Shown: positions 42,004 to 53,240 of the stretch, piece by piece | How the letters are laid out: each line of letters opens with the position of its first letter | How positions within the stretch are numbered: position 1 is the stretch's first letter | Assembly (NCBI GenBank): GCA_963764465.1 | Contig: CAVXSO010000006.1 | Location: 248,001 to 312,000, forward strand | Length of the DNA stretch: 64,000 nucleotides | Source of the DNA: JAJXXT01 sp963764465 | Lineage (GTDB): Bacteria > Pseudomonadota > Alphaproteobacteria > Acetobacterales > Acetobacteraceae | Reading direction: 5' to 3' | Position numbers and translations under genes: made by a program | Notes under the pieces: model-generated | Database searches by the model: none | The model's input: the letters and a program-made list of their open reading frames with translations, nothing else | What the model was told of the DNA's origin: nothing

Positions 42004-43497
42004 ATGACACGCAAGGTTATCGTTGCCGTTCTCGCGGGTTGGGCCGCCTTCGCCGGGGTATCGCCGCACGCCGCCTTCGCCGCCGGCTCGCCCTCGGCAT
42101 CACCGCCGCCGAAGCCGGTGCCGCCAGCGGCCAAGGGGCCGCAGGCGACGCCGCAGACCGTCCCCACCACGCTGATGCAGGCGCTGGCTCTCGCCTACCT
42201 CACCAATCCCTCGTTGCAGGCGCAGCGCGCGGCGCTGCGCGCGACGGACGAGGGCGTGCCAGCGGCCGTGGCCGGCTGGAGACCGCAGGTCTCGATCAGC
42301 GCCAGCGCGGGCTACATCCAGGAAGGCACGACAACGCACTTCAAGACGCCGACGGCCTACAACGTCAACACCTACGGCACGCGCGGCGCCAACTCCGAGT
42401 CCCTGACCGTCACGCAGCCGCTCTACAGTGGCGGTGGTACCCGCGCGAATGTGTCGCATGCCAAGAACGCCGTGTTCGCGCAGCGCGCGAGCCTGATCGC
42501 GAGCGAGCAGCAAGTGCTTGGCAACAGCGTCTCGGCCTATGTCGGCGTGATCCAGGCGCAGCAGGTGTTCGAACTCGCCGTCAACAACGAGCAGGTGCTC
42601 GCCAAGCAACTGCAGGCGACCAACGACCGCTTCACCGTGGGCGAGATCACCCGCACCGACGTGGCACAGGCCGAGGCGGCGCTCGCCGGCGCCACCGCGC
42701 AGCGGCAGACCGCGGAAGCCAACCTCAAGATCGCGTACGCCTCGTACCGCCAGTATATCGGCGTCGATCCCGCGCCCCAGCTGGTCCCGCCGCAGCCCCT
42801 GATCCCGGTGACCAGGGACCAGGCCGCCGCGGACGCGCTCGCCGCGGCCAACAACCCGACCGTGGTCCAGGCCCTGTTCCAGGCCGCCGAGGCCAAGAAC
42901 AATTTCGACATCGCCTATTCCAAGCTGATGCCAAACCTGTCGCTGGTGGGCCAAGTCGCGCACAACGAGGACACGCAGCAGACAAACTACACCACCAACC
43001 TGGCGCAGATCATGCTGCAGTTCAGCATGCCGATCTACCAGGGCGGCAACGAGTACGCGGCCATCCGCCAGGCTCGCCAGTTCATCCAGCAGGCGCTCAA
43101 ATCGATCGACGACAGCAAGCGCACCGCCGTGCAGCAGGCGACCGCGGCGTGGAACGCCTATATCGGCGCCAAGGCGGCAATCGCCAGCACGCGCGAGCAG
43201 ATCAAGGCCAACGAGGTCGCGCTGGAGGGTGTGCAGCGCGAGGCCATCGTCGGCAGCCGCACCACGCTCGACGTGCTTAACGCGGAACAGACACTGCTGC
43301 AGTCGCGCGTGATCCTGGTGCAGAACCTCTCGACCCAGGTGAACGCGTCCTATTCGCTGGCCCAGGCCGTGGGTCGGCTCACCGCGCGCGATCTCGGCCT
43401 GCACGTGCCGCTCTATGACGAAACCGCGTACTACAACGCGGTGAAGGACCTGTGGATCGGAACCTCCGACGCGGCGACGGGCCAGCCCGGGCGATGA
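42004..43497 (+). CDS. tolC: TolC family outer membrane efflux protein
   Basis: A 497-residue TolC with a signal peptide ending AAFA and a Pro-rich spacer to ~50. The two structural repeats begin LMQALALAYLTNPSLQAQR and ADALAAANNPTVVQALFQAAEAKNNFDIAYS; VTQPLYSGGGTRANV and FSMPIYQGGNEYAAIRQAR mark the equatorial/strand regions. It forms the trimeric exit duct for type I secretion and drug efflux. It could also serve secretion of the Hint proteins, which lack Sec signals; this is inference. The stop overlaps popZ (ATGA). Confidence 0.92.
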   Translation: MTRKVIVAVLAGWAAFAGVSPHAAFAAGSPSASPPPKPVPPAAKGPQATPQTVPTTLMQALALAYLTNPSLQAQRAALRATDEGVPAAVAGWRPQVSISASAGYIQEGTTTHFKTPTAYNVNTYGTRGANSESLTVTQPLYSGGGTRANVSHAKNAVFAQRASLIASEQQVLGNSVSAYVGVIQAQQVFELAVNNEQVLAKQLQATNDRFTVGEITRTDVAQAEAALAGATAQRQTAEANLKIAYASYRQYIGVDPAPQLVPPQPLIPVTRDQAAADALAAANNPTVVQALFQAAEAKNNFDIAYSKLMPNLSLVGQVAHNEDTQQTNYTTNLAQIMLQFSMPIYQGGNEYAAIRQARQFIQQALKSIDDSKRTAVQQATAAWNAYIGAKAAIASTREQIKANEVALEGVQREAIVGSRTTLDVLNAEQTLLQSRVILVQNLSTQVNASYSLAQAVGRLTARDLGLHVPLYDETAYYNAVKDLWIGTSDAATGQPGR

Positions 43498-44417
43498 GCA
43501 ACACCCCGAACAATCCGCAAGCCGGGGAACCGGGCGGTGATCCGTCGATGGAGGACATTCTCGCCTCTATCCGGCGCATCCTGAACGAGGAAGAGCCAAG
43601 ACCCGCCGCACCGGAGGTGCTGGAGTTGACGCCGGCGATGCGCGTCGAGCCGCCGTCGCCGATACCTGCAGCCGCCGAGCACCCCGCCAAGCCGATGCCC
43701 GTGCGCGAGCCCGTGGCCGAGTTCGTCCCTGCGCGCGAACCCCCGCCCGTGCCAGAACCCGCGCCCGAGCCATTGAGTGTCTCCGCCATGCGGGCGGTCG
43801 ACACGGCAGGCGGGGCGGCACCGGTGGCCACGCCGCCGGCCGTGCCACCGGCGCCGGCCGCGCCGCCCGTTCCGCTGACGGCCACGCCATCGTCCGCGCC
43901 TGCCGAGGCAAAGCCGGACGACGAACCGTCGCCGGCCGTCGCGCCCTCGTACCTGGCTTCCACCCCCGCGGCTGAACCGGGCTCCGTGGCACGAGCGGCC
44001 GTGCCGCCATACACTTCGGTTTCGCCTACCTCGATGTCGCCCACCCCGTCGGCACCCGCTCTGGCCCCATCCGCCCCGCCCCCATCCGACATGCCCCCAT
44101 CCGTCACGCCCCCATCCGTCACGCCGTTCGCCAGCGCGCCTGCGCCGGCGGAAGCGAAGCCGCCGGCGGTGGATGGGCCGTCGCTTGTGGCTCCGGCTGC
44201 TGCCGCCGCCGCCGCCGCCTCCATGGGCGAGTTGGTACGCCGGCTCGCCGGCAGCCAGCAGACCGCCGTTACACGCGGCGGGCCCACCATCGAGGACCTG
44301 GTACGCGAGGAAGTCCGCGGCCTCATCAAGGCCTGGCTCGACGAGAACCTGCCGAGGGTCGTCGACCGGTTGGTCCGGGCGGAAATCGAGCGCGTCGTCA
44401 GCCGGCACGTCGACTGA
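43494..44417 (+). CDS. popZ: Polar organising protein PopZ (DUF2497)
   Basis: A 307-residue protein. N-terminus with SMEDILASIRRILNEEE, a long Pro/Ala/Glu-rich disordered spacer (~45-230, including PPSDMPPSVTPPSVTPF), and the C-terminal oligomerisation domain PTIEDLVREEVRGLIKAWLD, ENLPRVVDRLV, EIERVVSR. PopZ forms polar networks that capture ParB and cell-cycle proteins in Caulobacter and relatives. Coupled to tolC; valS follows 71 bp later, the usual alphaproteobacterial order. Confidence 0.93.
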   Translation: MSNTPNNPQAGEPGGDPSMEDILASIRRILNEEEPRPAAPEVLELTPAMRVEPPSPIPAAAEHPAKPMPVREPVAEFVPAREPPPVPEPAPEPLSVSAMRAVDTAGGAAPVATPPAVPPAPAAPPVPLTATPSSAPAEAKPDDEPSPAVAPSYLASTPAAEPGSVARAAVPPYTSVSPTSMSPTPSAPALAPSAPPPSDMPPSVTPPSVTPFASAPAPAEAKPPAVDGPSLVAPAAAAAAAASMGELVRRLAGSQQTAVTRGGPTIEDLVREEVRGLIKAWLDENLPRVVDRLVRAEIERVVSRHVD

Positions 44418-44488
44418 CCCCAGCGCTTTCGCCCACCCCGCCCAGGAAGGCGCTTTCGCGCCGCCGCGACATCCCCGAAGAGTTCCCG

Positions 44489-47176
<2,688 letters not shown>

Positions 47177-47249
47177 GGGGCGCACACCGAACGAGGCTCC
47201 CCGCGGCATCGCAAGTTTTTCGACATGTTTACCGGGCTAAGGAAACCGC

Positions 47250-47846
47250 ATGATGCTGATGCGTGTGATGATTGCGGCGATCTGGTCGCTCTGGTTCGTC
47301 CTCTGGGCCCTGCTCTCGCGCGGCGTGAAGCCCGTGCTGCGTGGCGATTCCTGGGCCGACTGGATGGTCCGCCAGTTTCCCTATTTCATGGGCCTCGCCA
47401 TGCTGGCGCTGCCCGTGCCGCTGGGCTCGCTCGCCCGCCGTGTGATCCCCACCGGCGACGAGATCGCGCCCGTCCTCATCCTGCTCACCGTCTGCGGCCT
47501 CGGGCTCACGCTCTGGGCGCGGCTTGTGCTGGGCGGTAATTGGAGCAACGTCGTGGTGCTGCGGGAGGACCACGAACTCATTACCGACGGGCCCTACATG
47601 CTGATGCGCCACCCGATCTATTCCGGCCTGCTGCTCGCCGCCGTCGCCTGGGCGCTCGCCGATGGCACGCTCATGGCGCTGGCCGGCCTCGGCCTCGTCG
47701 GAAGCTGCCTGGTGCAGCAGATCCGCGACGAGGAGCGGCTGATGCAGGCCGCCTTCGGCGCCAGCTATGCGCGCTACCGCGAGGAGGTACCCGCGCTGCT
47801 GCCGCTCGCCGCCCCCGTCAGGTTGCTGTCCTACCTCACGCGATGA
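47250..47846 (+). CDS. Isoprenylcysteine carboxyl methyltransferase (ICMT) family membrane protein
   Basis: A 198-residue protein with five or so membrane helices. The C-terminal block GGNWSNVVVLREDHELITDGPYMLMRHPIYSG and the EERLMQAAFGASYARYREEVP tail are the PEMT/ICMT methyltransferase signature (SAM site). Substrate in bacteria is uncertain; phospholipid or isoprenoid methylation is possible. It overlaps the next gene by 4 bp. Confidence 0.82.
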   Translation: MMLMRVMIAAIWSLWFVLWALLSRGVKPVLRGDSWADWMVRQFPYFMGLAMLALPVPLGSLARRVIPTGDEIAPVLILLTVCGLGLTLWARLVLGGNWSNVVVLREDHELITDGPYMLMRHPIYSGLLLAAVAWALADGTLMALAGLGLVGSCLVQQIRDEERLMQAAFGASYARYREEVPALLPLAAPVRLLSYLTR

Positions 47847-48151
47847 AGGCGGCGTGCGCTCTGCTGGTCCTGGTGGCGCTGTTCGCCGCTGGCACCGCGC
47901 GCGCGCAGTTCATTCCGGACTCCGTGATCACACAGACACCGCCGCCCGCGCCGCGCTTCGAGAGCATTCCGCCGCCGCCTGGTCCCGGATTTGTCTGGGC
48001 GCCAGGCCGCTGGCGGTGGGATGGCACCACCTGGCGCTGGTTCCACGGCCGCTACCGCAGCAAGCTGCTGGCCCGCGACATGTATATCCGCGGCTATTGG
48101 CAGCAGCACGCCGGGGCCGGCTTCGGCTGGAATCCCGGCCAGATTCGATGA
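47843..48151 (+). CDS. Small exported YXWGXW-like protein
   Basis: A 102-residue protein with signal peptide MKAACALLVLVALFAAGTARA. The mature part is Pro/Trp/Arg-rich: PPPPGPGFVWAPGRWRW, WRWFHGRYR and YIRGYWQQHAG, resembling YXWGXW-repeat periplasmic proteins of unknown role. ATGA overlaps link it to the ICMT gene upstream and to eutB downstream, so it is translated in the middle of an otherwise metabolic operon. Confidence 0.75.
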   Translation: MKAACALLVLVALFAAGTARAQFIPDSVITQTPPPAPRFESIPPPPGPGFVWAPGRWRWDGTTWRWFHGRYRSKLLARDMYIRGYWQQHAGAGFGWNPGQIR

Positions 48152-49536
48152 CCGCGCGCGCCGCGACGATCGGGGGCACGCGCCATGCCTTCCCCGACCT
48201 CGCGACGCTGCTCGCCCGCGCCACGCCCGCCCGCAGCGGCGACGCGCTCGCCGGCGTCGCCGCCAGCTCGGCCCAGGAACGCGTCGCCGCCCAGATGGCG
48301 CTGGCCGACACGCCGCTCACCGCGTTCCTTGACGAGCCGGTGGTTCCCTATGAGGCGGACGAGGTCACGCGCCTCATCCTCGACACGCATGACAGCGCCG
48401 CCTTTGCGCCCGTGCGCGGGATGACGGTCGGCGCGTTCCGCGAATTCCTCCTCGCCGACAGTACGGACGAAGCGGCGCTCGCCCGCCTCGCGCCCGGCCT
48501 CACGCCGGAAATGGTCGCCGCGTGCGTCAAACTGATGCGGCTCTCGGACCTCATGACGGTCGCCGCGAAATGCCGCGTCGTCACGCGCTTCCGCACCACG
48601 ATCGGCCTGGCGAAGCGCCTCGCCGTGCGGCTGCAGCCCAACCATCCGGCGGACGACCTCAAGGGCATCGCCGCCTCGGTCCTGGACGGGCTGCTGCTCG
48701 GCTCCGGCGACGCCACGATCGGTATCAACCCGGCCAGCGATTCCCCCGCGCGCACCGCCGAGCTGCTGCATCTGCTGGACGATATCCGCCAGCGCCTGGC
48801 GATCCCCACCCAGAGCTGCGTGCTCGCGCACGTCACCACCACGCTCGGGCTGATGAACCAGGGCGTGCCGGTCGATCTCGTCTTCCAGTCCATCGCGGGG
48901 ACGGAAGCGGCCAATGCGTCCTTCGGTATCAACCTCGCCATCCTTGCCGAGGCTGCGGACGCCGCTGCGGGGCTCGCGCGCGGAACGATCGGCGACAACG
49001 CGATGTATTTCGAAACGGGCCAGGGCAGCGCGCTCTCCGCGGGCGCGCATCACGGCGTCGACCAGCAGACGCTGGAAGCCCGCGCCTACGCCGTCGCGCG
49101 CCGCTTCCGCCCGCTGCTGGTCAACACCGTCGTCGGCTTCATCGGCCCGGAATATCTCGCCAGTGGCAAGGAGATCATCCGCGCCGGGCTCGAGGACCAT
49201 TGCTGCGGCAAGCTTCTCGGCGTGCCGATGGGCTGCGACGTCTGCTACACCAACCACGCCGAGGCCGACCAGGACGACATGGACGCGCTGCTCACGCTGC
49301 TCGCGGCGGCCGGAGTCAATTTCGTCATGGGCGTGCCCGGTGCCGACGACGTGATGCTCGGCTACCAGAGCACCTCGTTCCACGATGCACTCGCCGTGCG
49401 CGAGCTCCTCGGCCTGCGCCCGGCACCAGAGTTCGAGACCTGGCTGGAAGGGCAGGGGATCCTCGACACCCTGCGCCGCGTCCGCCCGCCGGAGCCCGCG
49501 GCATTGCCGGCGCCACTGCGCCGCCTGCTCGCGTGA
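48148..49536 (+). CDS. eutB: Ethanolamine ammonia-lyase large subunit
   Basis: A 462-residue large subunit of the adenosylcobalamin-dependent lyase that converts ethanolamine to acetaldehyde and ammonia. Family blocks: VRGMTVGAFREFLL, AKCRVVTRFRTTIGL, GDATIGINPASDS, TQSCVLAHVTTTLG, GTEAANASFGINL, FETGQGSALSAGAHHGVDQQ, and GCDVCYTNHAEADQDDMD. No microcompartment shell genes, eutH or reactivase are here, pointing to a shell-free route. GTGA overlap with eutC. Confidence 0.95.
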   Translation: MTARAATIGGTRHAFPDLATLLARATPARSGDALAGVAASSAQERVAAQMALADTPLTAFLDEPVVPYEADEVTRLILDTHDSAAFAPVRGMTVGAFREFLLADSTDEAALARLAPGLTPEMVAACVKLMRLSDLMTVAAKCRVVTRFRTTIGLAKRLAVRLQPNHPADDLKGIAASVLDGLLLGSGDATIGINPASDSPARTAELLHLLDDIRQRLAIPTQSCVLAHVTTTLGLMNQGVPVDLVFQSIAGTEAANASFGINLAILAEAADAAAGLARGTIGDNAMYFETGQGSALSAGAHHGVDQQTLEARAYAVARRFRPLLVNTVVGFIGPEYLASGKEIIRAGLEDHCCGKLLGVPMGCDVCYTNHAEADQDDMDALLTLLAAAGVNFVMGVPGADDVMLGYQSTSFHDALAVRELLGLRPAPEFETWLEGQGILDTLRRVRPPEPAALPAPLRRLLA

Positions 49537-50276
49537 AGCTGGCGGTCCCCGATCATCCTGGGGATGCCTGGGCCGGGCTGCGCGCGCACACGCCGGCGCG
49601 CATCGGGCTCCCGCGCAGCGGCTCTGCGCTCGCAACGGCCGCGCTGCTCGATTTCCGCGCCGACCACGCCCGGGCGCGCGACGCGGTAGGCGATGAGCTG
49701 GACGAAGCGGCCCTCGCCACGGCGCTCGCCCCGCTAGGTCCCGTTCTCAGCGCCGCGAGCGCGGCGCCGGACCGCGCGGCCTATCTCCGCCGCCCCGATC
49801 TCGGCCGGCGCCTCGATGGTGCATCCGCCGCGATGCTCGCCGCCCATCACGGGGACTATGACCTGGCGCTGGTGCTTGCCGACGGGCTTTCCGCCAGTGC
49901 CACGCTTGCCGCCCCGGCACTCATCGCCGCGCTGCTGCCACGCCTCCCTGGCTGGCGCATCGCACCCTTCGTCATCGCGCGGCAGGCGCGCGTGGCTTTT
50001 GGCGACGCGGTTGCGACCGCGTTGGGTGCCGGCGCCGTCGCGGTGCTGATCGGGGAGCGCCCCGGGCTCTCGGTCCCGGTCAGCCTGGGCGTCTACGCCA
50101 CCTGGCGTCCGCGCCTCGGCAGCACGGACGCGGATCGCAACTGCCTCTCCAACATCCACACCGCGGGACTCTCGCCGGAAGGCGCGGCGCGCCGCCTCGC
50201 CTTCCTGCTCGCCGCGATGCGCCAGCGCGGGCTTTCCGGCGTTGCACTTAAGGACGACGGCGAACTTCTCGCGTAA
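49533..50276 (+). CDS. eutC: Ethanolamine ammonia-lyase small subunit
   Basis: A 247-residue small subunit completing the B12 site. Family blocks are ARIGLPRSGSALATAALLDF, DHARARDAV, DYDLALVLADGLSA, RPGLSVPVSLGVYATWRP and DADRNCLSNIHTAGL. It begins with GTG, overlapping the eutB stop. Complete. The acetaldehyde formed would need a dehydrogenase encoded elsewhere. Confidence 0.94.
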   Translation: MKLAVPDHPGDAWAGLRAHTPARIGLPRSGSALATAALLDFRADHARARDAVGDELDEAALATALAPLGPVLSAASAAPDRAAYLRRPDLGRRLDGASAAMLAAHHGDYDLALVLADGLSASATLAAPALIAALLPRLPGWRIAPFVIARQARVAFGDAVATALGAGAVAVLIGERPGLSVPVSLGVYATWRPRLGSTDADRNCLSNIHTAGLSPEGAARRLAFLLAAMRQRGLSGVALKDDGELLA

Positions 50277-50344
50277 GAAACCTCCCTTCGCGACGGGCGG
50301 CGCTTGCGCCGTGCATCCGTCGCATTCGCAGGGAGGGTGAACGC

Positions 50345-50905
50345 ATGTCCGATCTCGCGCCTGAATTTCTCGAGCAATCCCGCCGCCTTGCCGGAAAATG
50401 GGGATGGTTCGTGGTCCTCGGCCTGCTGATGATCGCGGCCGGTGTGTTCGCGCTCGGCGAAACGGTGATGGTGACGCTGGTGAGCGTGCTTGTCATCGGC
50501 GCGCTGCTGATAGTTGCCGGGGTGGTGCAGCTGGTCCACGCCTTCGGCAACCGCGACTGGCGCAGCTCCCTGTTCGGCGCCGTCTGCGGCGCACTCTACG
50601 TGGTCGGCGGTTTCCTGATCATGATGGAGCCGGTGCGCGGCTCGCTGGTCATCACCGTCTTCCTGATCGCGGCCCTCGCGGTGGGTGGCATCCTGCGCAT
50701 CGTCCTGGCACTGCGCCACCGGGACGTGCACGGCTGGTGGTTGCTGATGCTCGGCGGCGTGATCAGCCTGACGCTTGCCGCGATGCTGTTCGCGAGCCTG
50801 CCTTGGTCCGGGCTGTGGGTGCTCGGCATGCTGATTGGCATCGAGCTCCTGGTGCAGGGCTTTACCTGGACGAGCTTCGGCTTCGCGCTGCGTGCCTTGC
50901 GTTAG
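50345..50905 (+). CDS. HdeD family acid-resistance-type membrane protein
   Basis: A 186-residue protein with six short membrane helices in three pairs, of the HdeD/DUF308 family: KWGWFVVLGLLMIAAGVFALG, LLIVAGVVQLVHAF, GALYVVGGFLIMMEP. E. coli HdeD contributes to acid resistance at high density; here the role is only suggested. GGGAGGGTGAACGC precedes the ATG, a strong ribosome site. Confidence 0.85.
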   Translation: MSDLAPEFLEQSRRLAGKWGWFVVLGLLMIAAGVFALGETVMVTLVSVLVIGALLIVAGVVQLVHAFGNRDWRSSLFGAVCGALYVVGGFLIMMEPVRGSLVITVFLIAALAVGGILRIVLALRHRDVHGWWLLMLGGVISLTLAAMLFASLPWSGLWVLGMLIGIELLVQGFTWTSFGFALRALR

Positions 50906-50938
50906 CGGCTGAACGCCGCCGACGCGCCCCGCCGGCGT

Positions 50939-52142
50939 TCATGCCCGCCGCGCGGCCAGCGTAAAGCCGGCCAGGCCACAGACGGGGCCCGGCACGAGGA
51001 GCCACACGGCGTCGAGCCCGATGCGTTCGATCGCGAGGCTGACCGCCGCGATCGAAACGACGGTGATCGCGAAACCGATCGAGTTCATGATCGCGAGCGC
51101 GCTGCCCACCAGCTCCGGCGGGCAGGCGCGCGCGGCCAGCGCCGAGAATTGCGGCGAGTTCCGCCACCACGGCGGCGCCCCAGACGAGGATCAGCGCCAG
51201 CAGCGCCGGCGCCGGCAAGCCACGCCCGCCCAGCGCGAACAGCGCCCCGCACAGCCCGGAGATCACCAGCGCGGAAAGCGCGACCTTCGCGCTGCCCAGC
51301 ACACGCGAAAGCATGCCACCGGCGATGCAGCCGCATGCGCCGATGCCGATGGCGAGAAAGGCAAGTGTCGAGACCCCAACCCCATAAGCGGTCGCGAGCG
51401 AGGTCCGCGCGATCAGCAGCGGCACGATGGTCCAGAACGCGTAGAGCTCCCACATATGACCAAAATAGCCCCACATCGCCGCACGGAATCGCGGCGCCGC
51501 GAACGCCGCCAGCACCCCGATGCGCCGCGGGGGCACAGCGCGGCCCGGGTCTGGCGCGCGCAATTTCGGCCCGTCGCCCAGGACGAAAATCATCAGGGCG
51601 GCCACGCAGGCGAGCAAGGACGAGGCCAGGATCACGTCCCGCCACGGCAGCCCGGCACCCAGTGCCCGCAGCCCGTGCGGCAGCGCCGTCCCCAGCGTGA
51701 GCATGCCCACCAGCACCGCCAGTGCCGAGCCGGTGCGGTCCGGCGCCCAGCCGACGATGAGTTTCATCCCCACGGGATAAATTCCCGCGAGCGAGAGCCC
51801 GACCAGGAATCGCCAGGCCATGCCGTCCCCGACACCATGGGCGAGCAGCGCGAAGCCGGCGTTGAACGCCGCTCCCGCGATGGCGCAGATGGTGAAGATA
51901 CGGCTGGCGCGGAACCGGTCGGCCAGGCCCGAAAGCGAGATCGCCAGCGTACCGGCGATGAAACCCGCCTGCACCGCGCTGGTGAGCCAGCCCATGTCCG
52001 CGGGCGTGGCCTTCCAGACCCGGGCGAGGTCGGCGGCGGCGCTGTTGGCGCTGAACCAGAGCGAGGTGCCGAAAAGCTGCGCCAGCGAAACGGACGCGAC
52101 GGGCCCCAGCCAATCCGCCAGCAGCCGCCGCGCCTGCCGCAT
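50939..52142 (-). pseudogene. MFS transporter, frameshifted near its C-terminus
   Basis: A major facilitator with 12 expected helices; RRLLADWLGPVASVSLAQLFG and GLADRFRASRIF are visible near the start. It resembles sugar/drug efflux-type MFS proteins. After VWGAAVVA the frame breaks at 51159-51160 (an extra base in the doublet), and the proper continuation, DSPQFSALAARACPPELVGS through to LAARRA, is in the next frame. Repaired it would have about 400 residues. The substrate is unknown. Convergent with the HdeD gene. As in otsA, one base too many is the only defect. Confidence 0.82.
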
Positions 52143-52186
52143 CGCCAAGGTTCCCTGGTTCTTTCTTACAGGAAAGAACGACGCTG

Positions 52187-53050
52187 CTACTTGATCTTGT
52201 CCTGCGTCTTCGTCGCGAAGTCGCTCGCGTCATGCCGCTCGTGCAGCTGCTCCGCGGGCTCGCCGGTCAGACGGTTGACCATCCGCCCGCGCTTCACCGC
52301 CGGCCGCGCCGCGATCGCCTTCGCCCAGCGCTGCGCGTGCCTGTATTCTTCCACCGCGAGGAACTCCGACGCGCCGTACTGGTTGTTGATCAGCAGCCCG
52401 CCATACCACGGCCAGCACGCGATGTCGGCGATTGTGTAGTCGGGGCCGGCCAGGTACTCGCCCTCGGCCAGGCGCTTGTCGAGCACGTCGAGCAGCCGCT
52501 TCGTCTCCATGGTGAAACGATCGATCGCGTATTCGATCTTGCTCGGCGCGTAGGCATAGAAATGCCCGAACCCGCCGCCGAGATAGGGCGCGCTGCCCAT
52601 CTGCCAGAACAGCCAGGAGAAGCACTCCGCCCGCGTCGCCGCGTCTTTCGGCAGGAACGCACCGAATTTCTCCGCGAGGTGGAGCAGGATGGCGCCGGAC
52701 TCGAAGATGCGCACGGGCTTCGGTCCGGAACGGTCGATCAGTGCCGGGATCTTGGAGTTCGGGTTGGCCGCGACGAAGCCGCTGCCGAACTGGTCGCCCT
52801 CGCCGATACGGATCGGCCAGGCGTCGTATTCCGCGCCCTTGTGGCCAAGCGCCAGCAATTCCTCGAGCATCACCGTCACTTTCACCCCGTTGGGGGTGGC
52901 CAGCGAGTAAAGCTGCAGCGGATGCCTGCCCACCGGCAGCGCCTTCTCGTGCGTGGCGCCGGAAACGGGGCGGTTGATATTGGCGAACCGGCCGCCGCTT
53001 GCCTTGTTCCAGGTCCAAACCTTCGGCGGCACGTATTCGGCATCGCTCAT
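52187..53050 (-). CDS. yghU: Glutathione-dependent disulfide-bond oxidoreductase YghU
   Basis: A 287-residue glutathione transferase-like enzyme, the same size as E. coli YghU. The N-terminal NINRPVSGATHEKALPVGRH segment is specific to this group, the thioredoxin-fold has PLQLYSLATPNGVKVTVMLEE and the helical domain SWLFWQMGSAPYLGGGFGHF. It reduces disulfides using two glutathiones and may act on organic hydroperoxides. GGGGAG before the ATG at 53050. Monocistronic. Confidence 0.93.
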   Translation of the reverse strand: MSDAEYVPPKVWTWNKASGGRFANINRPVSGATHEKALPVGRHPLQLYSLATPNGVKVTVMLEELLALGHKGAEYDAWPIRIGEGDQFGSGFVAANPNSKIPALIDRSGPKPVRIFESGAILLHLAEKFGAFLPKDAATRAECFSWLFWQMGSAPYLGGGFGHFYAYAPSKIEYAIDRFTMETKRLLDVLDKRLAEGEYLAGPDYTIADIACWPWYGGLLINNQYGASEFLAVEEYRHAQRWAKAIAARPAVKRGRMVNRLTGEPAEQLHERHDASDFATKTQDKIK

Positions 53051-53240
53051 CGCATCTCTCCCCGGGATTCTTCGCGTGATGCCGGGGACGGTAGCCGGGC
53101 GAACGCGGATCGCAAAGCCGCGCTGGCGCATGAGGGTCATCGCCCGGAGCGGCCGGCCGAGGGGTTGGAATCCGGCTCCCGCGCCCTGATCTAAGCTGGT
53201 CGCGCTTGCGCCACGCAGCGGGGAATGAAACCCTGCCGCC

